DNA of 64,000 bases from Bacteroides acidifaciens (GTDB lineage: Bacteria; Bacteroidota; Bacteroidia; Bacteroidales; Bacteroidaceae): the NCBI RefSeq assembly GCF_903181435.1, contig NZ_CAEUHO010000004.1:372001-436000 (forward strand), written 5' to 3'. Under the pieces are notes generated by a model, which did not search any database, was not told where the DNA came from, and worked only from the letters and a program-made list of their open reading frames with translations. Both the position numbers and the translations under genes were made by a program. Of this stretch, positions 9,901 to 17,177 are shown in pieces (the stretch's first letter is position 1; every line of letters starts with the position of its first letter).

Positions 9901-10278
9901 TTTCGTTGAGGCTCCCGTAAACAATCGTTTGTCCATTTTCTGCATACCTGTTACTACTACTTCTTCCAGAACTTCAGAGTCCGGTTGAAGTATGATTTTT
10001 ATGGTACCAGCTTTGATGGCAACCTCTTGGGTTTTCATTCCAATATAGCTGACTTTCAAAGTTCTAGCAGTACTTGGTGCATTGTCGATAGTGAACTGAC
10101 CATCAATATTGGTAACTGTTCCTAACGTTGTACCTTTTATTAAAACGGATGCTCCTACTACAGGCTGGTCGTCTTCTTCCGAAATAACGACTCCTGTCAC
10201 CTTTCTAGGCGTTTGGGCAATCATCAGGCCTACGCTTGTAAATAAGCAGACCAATAACAACATTACTTTTTTGTTCAT
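6949..10278 (-). CDS. SusC/RagA-family TonB-linked outer-membrane transporter
   Basis: 1109 residues from the ATG at 10278; an in-frame GTG two codons upstream would begin before the natural signal peptide and is not needed. A cleavable signal ends near LMIAQ. Residues about 28-105 form a CarboxypepD_reg-like domain (VTGVVISEEDDQPVVGAS), followed by the TonB box region EEVVVTG, the plug (LEGRAAGVSV ... IRVRGATSIYGSSKPLWVVDG) and a large beta barrel. There is no N-terminal STN domain, so it is not the kind that signals to an ECF sigma/anti-sigma pair. It is the first gene of a five-gene operon running to 1959 and has its own promoter about 65 bases upstream. Substrate is unknown; peptides are inferred from the operon's metallopeptidase. 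Confidence 0.95.
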   Translation of the reverse strand: MNKKVMLLLVCLFTSVGLMIAQTPRKVTGVVISEEDDQPVVGASVLIKGTTLGTVTNIDGQFTIDNAPSTARTLKVSYIGMKTQEVAIKAGTIKIILQPDSEVLEEVVVTGMQKMDKRLFTGASTKLTADNVKLNGMADISRGLEGRAAGVSVQNVSGTFGTAPKIRVRGATSIYGSSKPLWVVDGVIMEDVVEVSADELSSGNAETLISSAIAGLNADDIESFQILKDGSATSIYGARAMAGVIVVTTKKGKAGQNHISYTGEFTMRLKPSYNTYNIMNSQDQMAVYQELAQKGYLNYAEIANASSSGVYGKMYQLISEYDRTSGQFGLINSESAKAEYLRAAEYRNTDWFDRLFSTSIMHNHSVSLSSGTEKAQHYVSASAMLDPGWYQQSSVQRFTANLNSTFKLSKQLDFNLIGNASYRKQKAPGTLGSETDPVSGEVKRDFDINPYSYSMNTSRTLNPNEFYTRNYAPFNIFNELENNYMKLGVGDFRLTGRFTYKPCSKVELSLLGGIQSTTTSQEHFIEDNSNQAQAYRAMPTATIRDKNPLLYTDPDNIYALPISILPNGGIYERTDRNMFKWDMRASVSYNDVFNEKHIVNFYGGMETNSVDRHSTWFRGWGMQYSMGEVANYAYQAFKKGQEENSQYYTLTNRHERSAAFFGNATYSYKGRYTLNGTIRYEGTNSLGKSRTARWLPTWNVAASWNMHEEEWFKTLEPALSHLTLKGSYSLTAERPSVTNAYAIIGSKTPWRPFASVNESMLYVKEVANQELTYEKKHEFNFGLATGFLNNRINLEVDWYSRRNYDLIGLATTQGLGGQIQKYGNIATMKSSGVELSLTTNNIKTKDFSWTTNIIYSHSKNEVTKLKTSKRIIDLVSGNGFAQEGYPVRSLFSIPFKGLNQEGLPTFLDQDGNISTTGIYFQTSDPEKLGFLEYSGNVDPTDVGSFGNIFRYKGLSLNVFITYSFGNVVRLDPVFKKEYNDLTATPKEFNNRWIVPGDENKTDIPVIASKRQNKNDTNLSYAYNAYNYSTARIAKGDFIRMKEISVGYDFPKHLVAPLKLSSLSLKLQGTNLFLLYADKKLNGQDPEFFNTGGVAAPTPKQFTLTLKLGI

Positions 10279-10340
10279 AAACACTTCTTTATATATTTAA
10301 GAATTACTAAACCTTACTTCAAATATTCAAGCAACTACCG

Positions 10341-10348
10341 CAAAGATA
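10341..10348 (-). promoter_or_regulatory. Promoter -7 box (TATCTTTG) for the SusC/SusD operon
   Basis: On the minus strand the sequence is TATCTTTG, a perfect fit to the Bacteroidota -7 consensus TAnnTTTG, about 63 bases before the SusC start codon. No good -33 TTTG was seen at the expected spacing. Confidence 0.6.
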
Positions 10349-10696
10349 AGTATAAAATTGTAAAATAGAAATAAGTAATCCTAAATCAAGGGAGTTGCAT
10401 TGGCTATTTTATTCTATTATTTTAGAGTATAATTCTATAAAATAATTATTATTAATATGACACAATTTAATGCATGTATTGCGTTTTAATGTCTAAATAA
10501 TGACATTTTGGTATTTATTGCATGTTGTTTATGTGTGTTAATAGCGTAAATTAATGTAAAAATGAATTGCGGGAAAAGCAATTGAAACCTTAGTTTATTT
10601 AGATGCTATCTAAATTAATTATGGTTTGTTTTTTCTATGAAATAATAAACGCCAGCATTCATTATCTATATCGCAACATTAATTTATATAAGACGA

Positions 10697-10729
10697 AATT
10701 TACCAAGTACTGCTAGGACTTGGTAAATT
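10697..10729. repeat. Perfect 12-bp inverted repeat, possible operator
   Basis: AATTTACCAAGT at 10697-10708 and its exact complement at 10718-10729, separated by 9 bases. It lies about 420 bases upstream of the SusC-like gene, has no T-run, and could be an operator or the fold of a non-coding transcript. Confidence 0.55.
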
Positions 10730-10856
10730 AATTACATTGATATGTAGGCTCAAGAGATTGCTGTGACTGGTAGCATTAAATTGTCCTTCTTTATAGAGAG
10801 TTAGGGTTAATTGATATCTTCTTTGAATTTGAATATCATGCGCCTTTTTAAATAGA

Positions 10857-10903
10857 TTAAGCAAAAGCTTCTTTGATAAAAAGAAACTTTTGCTTAATTT
10901 TTT
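10857..10903 (+). terminator. Plus-strand intrinsic terminator without an upstream gene
   Basis: Arms of 18 bases (10857-10874 and 10880-10897, one mismatch) around a 5-base loop, followed on the plus strand by six T residues. On the minus strand the flank is not T-rich, so orientation is plus, pointing to a transcript that starts within the SusC upstream region. Confidence 0.65.
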
Positions 10904-10949
10904 CTTTCAGAAAAAGAAAGAAAATCAAGAATGTGTCTTTATGGGAAAA

Positions 10950-11079
10950 AAGAATTGATTGTAGGATTTCAAACCTCACTATCGGTAGAGGTACGTCTTC
11001 GTAAACTTACTCCACCTGTTGATAGGGAAGAACACAACAGCGCTTGGTGTGAGAAGATGCGGTAGATCTTCTCTTTTTC
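10950..11079 (+). ncRNA. Candidate small RNA ending at a plus-strand terminator
   Basis: A plus-strand terminator (GAGAAGAT at 11051-11058, complement at 11066-11073, then five T) closes a stretch that is less AT-rich than its surroundings and can form small hairpins such as TACG-TCTT-CGTA near 11000. No ORF fits it. No promoter of good quality was found, so the 5' end given is only a guess and I do not recognise an RNA family. Confidence 0.3.
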
Positions 11080-11099
11080 TGTTTTCTCGAAGGTTGTTA

Positions 11100-11714
11100 T
11101 TATAACACCTTGAACTCATACCCTTCCCCTTTCAGGAATTCAATGGCACGAGGAAGCGCATATTGCAGATTACCATTGTTCCACGACTTCAGTGAATCAT
11201 GGAAAGTGATGATGGAACCGTTGCGTGCATAGTGCTTCACATTGTTCAATACCTGTTCCGGGCGCATCCTTTTACTATAATCACGAGTCACGAGATCCCA
11301 CATGATAATGCGGTAATGATGGCGCAAAGTATAATACTGCCGGAATCCCATGTGTCCGTGTGGCGGACGGAAGAGATCAGAATGGATAATTTCGTCTACC
11401 TTTTGGGCGTTTGCGAGGTAATCCGGATTGGAATATTCAAATCCACGGATGTGGTTGAAGGTATGGTTACCGATGCGGTGTCCCTGTTCTACCACCATCC
11501 GGTATTCATCCGGGTGCTTGCGTATATTGTCGCCTACCATAAAGAAGGTAGCTTTAATATGATGCTTTTCCAATACTTCCAGTACCCAGGGAGTTACTTC
11601 AGGAATAGGACCGTCGTCAAAAGTCAGGTAAACTGCCCGTTCGTTTGGGTCCATTCGGAAAATAGCTTGTGGATACAACGCCCGTAAAAGCCAGGGGGGT
11701 TGTTCTATAAACAT
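11100..11714 (-). CDS. Polysaccharide deacetylase family protein (NodB homology domain)
   Basis: 204 residues. The NodB signature is present: TFDDGP (residues about 31-36, catalytic base and first metal ligand region), HRIGNHTFNH (metal-binding H-x-x-x-H) and RPPHGH further on. The chain is close to the minimum catalytic domain length. No signal peptide is visible, unlike exported chitin or peptidoglycan deacetylases, so it may act in the cytoplasm on a lipid-linked or nucleotide-linked precursor, or be secreted in another way. It follows the DUF2723 gene, a glycosyltransferase-like membrane protein, on the same strand, with a repeat-rich 116-base gap. Substrate unknown. Confidence 0.85.
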   Translation of the reverse strand: MFIEQPPWLLRALYPQAIFRMDPNERAVYLTFDDGPIPEVTPWVLEVLEKHHIKATFFMVGDNIRKHPDEYRMVVEQGHRIGNHTFNHIRGFEYSNPDYLANAQKVDEIIHSDLFRPPHGHMGFRQYYTLRHHYRIIMWDLVTRDYSKRMRPEQVLNNVKHYARNGSIITFHDSLKSWNNGNLQYALPRAIEFLKGEGYEFKVL

Positions 11715-11724
11715 TTTGTGTAGC

Positions 11725-11836
11725 GGTTAGTGGTTAGTGATTAGTGATTAACAGTATAGTGATTAGTGGTTAACAGTCCGGCTGTTGTTCAGTAGGAAAA
11801 ATTAATCACTAATCACTATACCATTAACCACTACTT
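11725..11836. repeat. Heptamer-period repeat block with inverted halves
   Basis: Left part 11725-11774 is built of 7-base units (GGTTAGT, GGTTAGT, GATTAGT, GATTAAC, then GATTAGT, GGTTAAC after one 8-base step). Right part 11802-11836 is the approximate reverse complement (TTAATCA, CTAATCA, CTATACC, ATTAACC). Together they can fold into a long imperfect hairpin and overlap the stop codon of the DUF2723 gene. Confidence 0.75.
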
Positions 11837-14800
11837 ACTCCCTTTCATTCTCGTCACATACTCGTTGTATAGTTGATCGAGCTGTTCGGAGTAGTGTTTT
11901 GCGAGTTCTTCTGATTTATATTTCTCCATCAGACGGATTTCGGCGTCAAGCAGGCTGGCGTTATATATGAAATTCTCGCCGGCGATGGAAAGCTGGTTAT
12001 CACTCAGGCTGAGATACCAAGTCATGTATTCGAGCGACTTGTTGGCAAGTTCGTCGATAATCTTGTTGGCTTTCTCGTTTTCTCCCAGTTGGTAATAAGA
12101 TTCCGCCATCTGGAAAGCGCCGTTTGCCCAGTCGTACGGTACGTTGTAAGACGGAATCATCTTTTCGGCATAGTCCAGTGCGGCAAGCGCTTTGTCCTTT
12201 TTGCCTTCTTTGATGAGCTGGCCTACAAGCTGCGTGAAGATACGGCGGTGCGTGTAGCACATACGCATCACGTTCTCGTCGATGTAGATGCCCGGCTTGT
12301 CGATGCCGCCGAACTTGAACTTGTTCATCAGGTTGTCGTACATCTTCTCGCTGTCTATCTTGCTGTCGAGCTTGTCCGTATCAAACGGGGTGAAGCGATA
12401 GGCAAGTCCTTCCTGTGTGAAGTGGTTGCCCATGCCGAGATGGTTCTCGCTGCCTACGGTGATTGCCATGTAGATGGGACGTTCCCAGTTGGCGTTGGCA
12501 AGCATTTCGAGCATCATCAACTCACTCTTGTAGAGGGCGCGTTTCGGGTTGCCGTTGGCGTCTCTTAGGGTAATGGTCATGTATTCAGGGATGGAGTCGC
12601 CCAATGCTTCCGGTATCTTCATGCCAGAGCGGCGTACAGCTTCCTTGTCTATCTTCATTACGATGCTGTCCGTAGGGATAAGCGGTAATTGTATATCCTT
12701 GCCGGACTTCTTGAGGAGCTCTTTCAACTGGTCGTTCTTGCCAAGCATCCAGCGGTTGATGATTTCCTTCAGTTCGTAAGGATTCTCGCCGAAGATGGAG
12801 TGAACGAGCGATAGAATAGTCGTGTCTCCCTGTGCTGCCAGTTCATTGGCTTGTTTGAAGTAGCTGTCGATGAGGACTTTCATTTCCGGGCGGATAGAGA
12901 TATACTCATTCTGTCCTTCCACATATTGTACACGATCCCAGGTGATAGGAAGCGACGGAGAATCGTAAGCCGGACGCTTCATCTGGTCGATATACCAGTC
13001 GGTTTGCAGGTAACTCAAGTTACAGGTACGGGCATCCGTACGGAAGCCTTCCGTTTCCTGGTTATACCACAAGGGGAAAGTGTCGTTGTCGCCATTGGTG
13101 TAGATAATCGGGTTGCCTTCTTCCTGCAAAGTCATCAGGTAGTTCTGACCGAAATCACGTGCTACGAAACGTCCGCTGCGGTCGTGGTCGTCCCACGTTT
13201 GTCCCGCCATTTGGATGGGAACAAATAGGCAGAGGACAGATGCCAGGGCGGCTGCCGGAAGTTCCTGCATCTTGCAGTATTCGCGCAGCATGCGGATGAT
13301 GCCTGCCACTCCCATACCTACCCAGATGGCGAAGGCATAGAACGAGCCGGCATATGCGTAGTCTCGCTCACGCGGCTGTGCAGGGGTCTGGTTGAGGTAG
13401 AGCACGATGGCGATACCCGTCATAAAGAACAGGAAGAATACCACCCAGAATTGCTGGATACCCCGCTGGCTGTGGTAAGCCTGCCAGAAGAGCCCTATCA
13501 GACCGAGAATCAACGGCAGACAGTAGAACACATTGTGTCCTTTATTATTCTTGAGGTCTTGTGGAAGCAGTTCCTGATTGCCTACCAGCAGATTGTCGAT
13601 AAACGGAATACCCGTAATCCAGTTGCCATGTTCTATCTCTCCGGTGCTCTGTATGTCGTTCTGTCGTCCGGCAAAGTTCCACATGAAGTAACGCCAATAC
13701 ATGAAATTCAACTGGTAGGAGAAGAAGAACTTGATATTCTCCCATTGGGTAGGCATATTCACCATCACCATTTCCCCGCACTGGTCGTACGGTACGTCAT
13801 AGCCTTTGATGTCCACCCATTGCTTGTAGAGCGGGGCGTGTGACGAGCTGTACATACGCGGGAAAAGCATATTCTGTGCGTATTCGTATTCGATACGTCC
13901 GGGGAGTTCGATATAGGAGTCTTTTTCGTCCGGTGAAGTCTTTTCTTTGCGGACATATTTGGTTCCTGTTTCCGATTGGCGAGGGATACAATAACCGTCT
14001 TTTACGTCGAGTGCCACTTTTGATGAGAAGGCGGGACCGTAGAACAGCGGACGGGTTCCGTATTGTTCACGACCGAGGTATTCGCCCAACGTGAATATGT
14101 CTTCCGGTGAGTTCTGGTCCATCGGAGTGTTGGCGGTGGAACGGATGACGATGAGCGCATAAGAGGAGTATCCGATAACAATCATCATGGTGCACAGCAA
14201 CGCCGTATTCATGGTGCGGGCGGAAATGCGCCATTTCTCTTTAATCTTCTCTTGTACGCCCGGAGCAAGATAGAGCGCCAATGCGGCAATCACAAGGATA
14301 CCGATAATGATACTGCTTGCTCCATGCCCGTAGAATGGGATACCGAGCAGGGCGATTGTCACGATAAAGGAGACAGCCATGCGCATCTTGTTCTTCTCGG
14401 TGTAGCTTTCGTACACACCCCAGATAAGGGCGGCTGCAAGCAGAATGATGTAAACCACTACGCCGGAGTTGAACGACATGCCGAGCCCGTTGACAAACAG
14501 CAGTTCGAACCAGCCGCCTACTTTCACGATACCCGGCACGATGCCGTAAAGTACGGCAGCTACAAGCACCATTGAGCCGCAGAGGGCGATTAATGAGCCT
14601 TTTGCAGTGGCATTCGGAGTTTTCTTATAATAGTAAACCAGCACGATAGCGGGCAGACAAAGCAAGTTCAGCAAGTGCACACCGATACTTAACCCCGTAA
14701 GGTAAGCGATGAGGATAATCCAACGGTCGCTGTGAGGCTGGTCGGCCACGTCTTCCCACTTCAGAATCAGCCAGAAAACGACTGCGGTGAACAGGGACGA

Positions 14801-15247
14801 GAATGCATATACTTCACCCTCTACGGCCGAGAACCAGAATGTGTCACTGAACGTATAGACCAGTGCACCGACCAGTCCGCTACCCATAATGGTGATAAGC
14901 TGTCCCTTGGTGATGTTGTTTTCATCGGTGATAATCAGTTTGCGAACCAGGTGGGTGATGCTCCAGAAAAGGAACAGGATACAGGCGCCGCTCATCAGGG
15001 CACTCATATAGTTTACCATTTTCGCTACGGTGGTCACATCGGAAGCAAATTGGGTAAACAAGTTCGCCATCAGCATGAAAAAAGGTGCGCCGGGCGGGTG
15101 ACCGACTTCCAGTTTGTAGCCGGTGGTTATAAACTCAGGGCAATCCCAGAAACTTGCGGTCGGTTCTATCGTGAGACAATAGACTGTCGCCGCAATGATG
15201 AATGTAAGCCAACCCATGAGGTTGTTTACGGTTCTGTACTGTTTCAT
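11831..15247 (-). CDS. DUF2723 membrane protein, protein O-mannosyltransferase-like
   Basis: 1138 residues from the ATG at 15247 (an upstream GTG at 15253 lies in the same frame but is unnecessary). The N-terminal part matches DUF2723: the PTASFWDCPEFI segment with acidic residues in the first periplasmic loop, then GHPPGAPFFML, and around a dozen membrane segments up to about residue 690. The C-terminal soluble part carries TPR-like helices (DKALAALDYAEKMI, YYQLGENEKANKII). DUF2723 belongs to the GT-C fold, resembling protein O-mannosyltransferases, and in Bacteroidota is a candidate enzyme for periplasmic glycosylation. Acceptor and sugar are unknown. Own promoter upstream; followed by the polysaccharide deacetylase gene. 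Confidence 0.88.
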   Translation of the reverse strand: MKQYRTVNNLMGWLTFIIAATVYCLTIEPTASFWDCPEFITTGYKLEVGHPPGAPFFMLMANLFTQFASDVTTVAKMVNYMSALMSGACILFLFWSITHLVRKLIITDENNITKGQLITIMGSGLVGALVYTFSDTFWFSAVEGEVYAFSSLFTAVVFWLILKWEDVADQPHSDRWIILIAYLTGLSIGVHLLNLLCLPAIVLVYYYKKTPNATAKGSLIALCGSMVLVAAVLYGIVPGIVKVGGWFELLFVNGLGMSFNSGVVVYIILLAAALIWGVYESYTEKNKMRMAVSFIVTIALLGIPFYGHGASSIIIGILVIAALALYLAPGVQEKIKEKWRISARTMNTALLCTMMIVIGYSSYALIVIRSTANTPMDQNSPEDIFTLGEYLGREQYGTRPLFYGPAFSSKVALDVKDGYCIPRQSETGTKYVRKEKTSPDEKDSYIELPGRIEYEYAQNMLFPRMYSSSHAPLYKQWVDIKGYDVPYDQCGEMVMVNMPTQWENIKFFFSYQLNFMYWRYFMWNFAGRQNDIQSTGEIEHGNWITGIPFIDNLLVGNQELLPQDLKNNKGHNVFYCLPLILGLIGLFWQAYHSQRGIQQFWVVFFLFFMTGIAIVLYLNQTPAQPRERDYAYAGSFYAFAIWVGMGVAGIIRMLREYCKMQELPAAALASVLCLFVPIQMAGQTWDDHDRSGRFVARDFGQNYLMTLQEEGNPIIYTNGDNDTFPLWYNQETEGFRTDARTCNLSYLQTDWYIDQMKRPAYDSPSLPITWDRVQYVEGQNEYISIRPEMKVLIDSYFKQANELAAQGDTTILSLVHSIFGENPYELKEIINRWMLGKNDQLKELLKKSGKDIQLPLIPTDSIVMKIDKEAVRRSGMKIPEALGDSIPEYMTITLRDANGNPKRALYKSELMMLEMLANANWERPIYMAITVGSENHLGMGNHFTQEGLAYRFTPFDTDKLDSKIDSEKMYDNLMNKFKFGGIDKPGIYIDENVMRMCYTHRRIFTQLVGQLIKEGKKDKALAALDYAEKMIPSYNVPYDWANGAFQMAESYYQLGENEKANKIIDELANKSLEYMTWYLSLSDNQLSIAGENFIYNASLLDAEIRLMEKYKSEELAKHYSEQLDQLYNEYVTRMKGSK

Positions 15248-15291
15248 TAGCACTATCGTAGTTTATTCGTTAAAAACAAGTTATGCGGTCG

Positions 15292-15299
15292 CAAAGATA
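15292..15299 (-). promoter_or_regulatory. Promoter -7 box (TATCTTTG) for the DUF2723 gene
   Basis: Perfect TAnnTTTG on the minus strand, 45 bases before the start codon at 15247. This spacing also supports that start over the upstream GTG. Confidence 0.6.
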
Positions 15300-15407
15300 G
15301 TGATTTACCTGTATATAGGAGAAGAAAGTAAGATTTATTAAGTATAAGGAGACGCTTTGGGTGATAATAAATCTAAATCTTCCGACAGGTATTAACCGAT
15401 AAGGTTG

Positions 15408-16169
15408 TCAGGTATTGCATCCTTTATGATGGTGATGCTCCCCCAAGATACGGTGCGGCAATGTCCCGTGTCCGAGCAGCTCGATAGGGCAGTTGAAGTT
15501 CCTTTCCAACCATTCCGTAGTGACACCGGTGTCCGGATGGTAATCCAGCGTTTCGTTGACACAGGCGATAGATTTCACTTGTTGCAGCACGGTGCCGATG
15601 TCATGGCTGACGAGGATAATGGCACACTCTTTATTGATTTCAGCCAGTAACTCATAGAGCCGTGCTTCAAAACGCTTGTCGATATACGTGCTGGGCTCAT
15701 CAAGGATAAGTACTGAGGGGTCGGAGATTATGGCACGTCCTAAAAGGGCGCGTTGCAATTGTCCGCCGCTCAATTGTCCGATAGCACGGTGTTCAAGCCC
15801 TTCGAGCCCCATGCGGGCGATGACTTGTCTGCCTTTCTCTTTCTGTTCGGGTGTGAATCGGGATGCCAGTGATTTTTGTATGCTCAGACCGGAGAGGATT
15901 ACTTCTTCTACCGAGATGGGAAATTTCCGGTCGATGGTGCTGTATTGGGGCAGATAGCCCAGTGAAGGTTTGCAATTGAAGACAATTTCCCCGCCGGTGG
16001 GCTTGAGCAAGCCCAGGATACATTTTATAAGTGTTGTCTTTCCACCGCCGTTCGGACCGATAATACCCAGGAAATCCCGTTCGTAGACAGCAAGGTTGAT
16101 GTCATGGAGAACGTTGCGGCCGTCGTATCCGGCAGAAAGATTCTTTATTTCGATAATTGGCTTTGTCAT
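15408..16169 (-). CDS. znuC: Metal (zinc/manganese) ABC transporter ATP-binding protein
   Basis: 253 residues. All ABC ATPase motifs are intact: Walker A GPNGGGKTTL (about residues 37-46), Q-loop LPQYS, signature LSGGQLQRALLGRA, Walker B VLILDEPST and the switch histidine in LVSHD. Sequence type is that of the ZnuC/MntB/TroB family, and the partner binding protein lies 31 bases upstream. A histidine-rich tail (GEHHHHKGC) at the C terminus is consistent with metal handling. No permease gene follows; the next gene on this strand is the unrelated DUF2723 gene, so the membrane subunit must be encoded elsewhere. The zinc assignment rests on the partner's His-rich loop. Confidence 0.88.
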   Translation of the reverse strand: MTKPIIEIKNLSAGYDGRNVLHDINLAVYERDFLGIIGPNGGGKTTLIKCILGLLKPTGGEIVFNCKPSLGYLPQYSTIDRKFPISVEEVILSGLSIQKSLASRFTPEQKEKGRQVIARMGLEGLEHRAIGQLSGGQLQRALLGRAIISDPSVLILDEPSTYIDKRFEARLYELLAEINKECAIILVSHDIGTVLQQVKSIACVNETLDYHPDTGVTTEWLERNFNCPIELLGHGTLPHRILGEHHHHKGCNT

Positions 16170-16200
16170 TGGGGTTCCTCTGATATTATTTTCTAGTCGT

Positions 16201-17130
16201 TTATTCTTTTGTTTCGGCAGGAGCGAGAGCTTTGGCTACATTCAGCATCTCTTCTTCCCAGTCATAGCTTAGCGGATTGATGGGGACAACCTTCGTTCCG
16301 GTCTGCTGCGCGATTGTTTCCGCATTGCGTTTGTCAAATTCCGGCTGGACGAAAATGACATGTACATCTTCTTCCTTACAGAGGTCTATCAGCTCTTTCA
16401 GGTGGGCGGGAGAAGGTTCTTTGCCGCTTTCCTCAATAGAAATCTGATGCAATCCGTAGTCGCGGGCGAAGTAGGAGAGTGCCGGATGGTAAATCATAAA
16501 GGCCTTGGCAGCTTCCGGTGCGGAGAGTTGTTGGCGAATCAGGCTGTCGGTATGTTGGATACGCTGACAGAGGGAGTCGTAGCGTGCCATGTAGTATGCA
16601 TCGTTGGCTTTATCCAGTTGGCTGAGGGCTTTGTAGGTGTTTCCGGCGATGATTAATGCATTGGTGGTAGAATTCCATACATGGGGCTCTACGGCGTGAG
16701 TATGTCCGTCATGAGGGCCATGTCCGTGACCGTGGTCATGGTCGCCATTGTTAAGGATAAGGTCGATGCCTTTGGAAGTATCGAATACTTGGATATGGGG
16801 CGTATTGTTCATCAGGCGCTCCATCCATGCCTGTTCGAAGCCGATGTATCCGATGCGGAAATAGGCTTTGCTATCTCCGAGGGAAACCAGTTGCTGGGGG
16901 ATAGGGTCGTATGTCTCCGGGCTGGAACCTTTGGGAACCATGCTGATTACCTTGAACTTGTCTCCTGCGATGGCTTCGGTGAAATAACGCTGGGGTTCGA
17001 GTGTGACGGTAATCACCGGCTTTTCTGTTTCGCCGTCGCTACCTTTGGACGCACGTCCTGTGCAGGCTGCCACTAACAGGCAGGTACTGAGGAGAAGGAG
17101 CGTTCTTATATCTTTTAGTTGCTTTCTCAT
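16201..17130 (-). CDS. znuA: Zinc ABC transporter substrate-binding lipoprotein
   Basis: 309 residues. Lipobox LLVAAC places the lipid cysteine near residue 23. The family is cluster A-I (ZnuA/TroA): EPQRYFTEAIAGDKFKV near the N terminus, a His/Asp-rich loop (residues about 133-150, HDHGHGHGPHDGHTH), then EPHVWNSTTN with a metal-ligand histidine, MIYHPALSYFARDYGL with a second histidine, and HVIFVQPEFDKR. The His-rich loop is characteristic of zinc rather than manganese binders. It is followed by the ATPase gene and preceded by mnmD. No Zur-box-like palindrome was recognised upstream. Confidence 0.88.
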   Translation of the reverse strand: MRKQLKDIRTLLLLSTCLLVAACTGRASKGSDGETEKPVITVTLEPQRYFTEAIAGDKFKVISMVPKGSSPETYDPIPQQLVSLGDSKAYFRIGYIGFEQAWMERLMNNTPHIQVFDTSKGIDLILNNGDHDHGHGHGPHDGHTHAVEPHVWNSTTNALIIAGNTYKALSQLDKANDAYYMARYDSLCQRIQHTDSLIRQQLSAPEAAKAFMIYHPALSYFARDYGLHQISIEESGKEPSPAHLKELIDLCKEEDVHVIFVQPEFDKRNAETIAQQTGTKVVPINPLSYDWEEEMLNVAKALAPAETKE

Positions 17131-17177
17131 GGTTTCTCTTTTATTTCGAGGGTTTCTTTTTATCTTATTCTTGTTTT

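Larger units (their letters stand above)
10285..11099. other. 815-bp AT-rich gap without a protein gene
   Basis: No credible ORF on either strand. It holds the SusC promoter near its left end, a perfect 12-bp inverted repeat at 10697-10729, and two plus-strand intrinsic terminators (10857-10903 and 11051-11079) although no plus-strand gene is present. This suggests one or two short non-coding plus-strand transcripts. Confidence 0.6.

Noticed and set aside
10279..10284. Extending the SusC-like protein to the upstream GTG at 10284
   Set aside because: The ATG at 10278 begins a standard signal peptide; the two extra residues add nothing.
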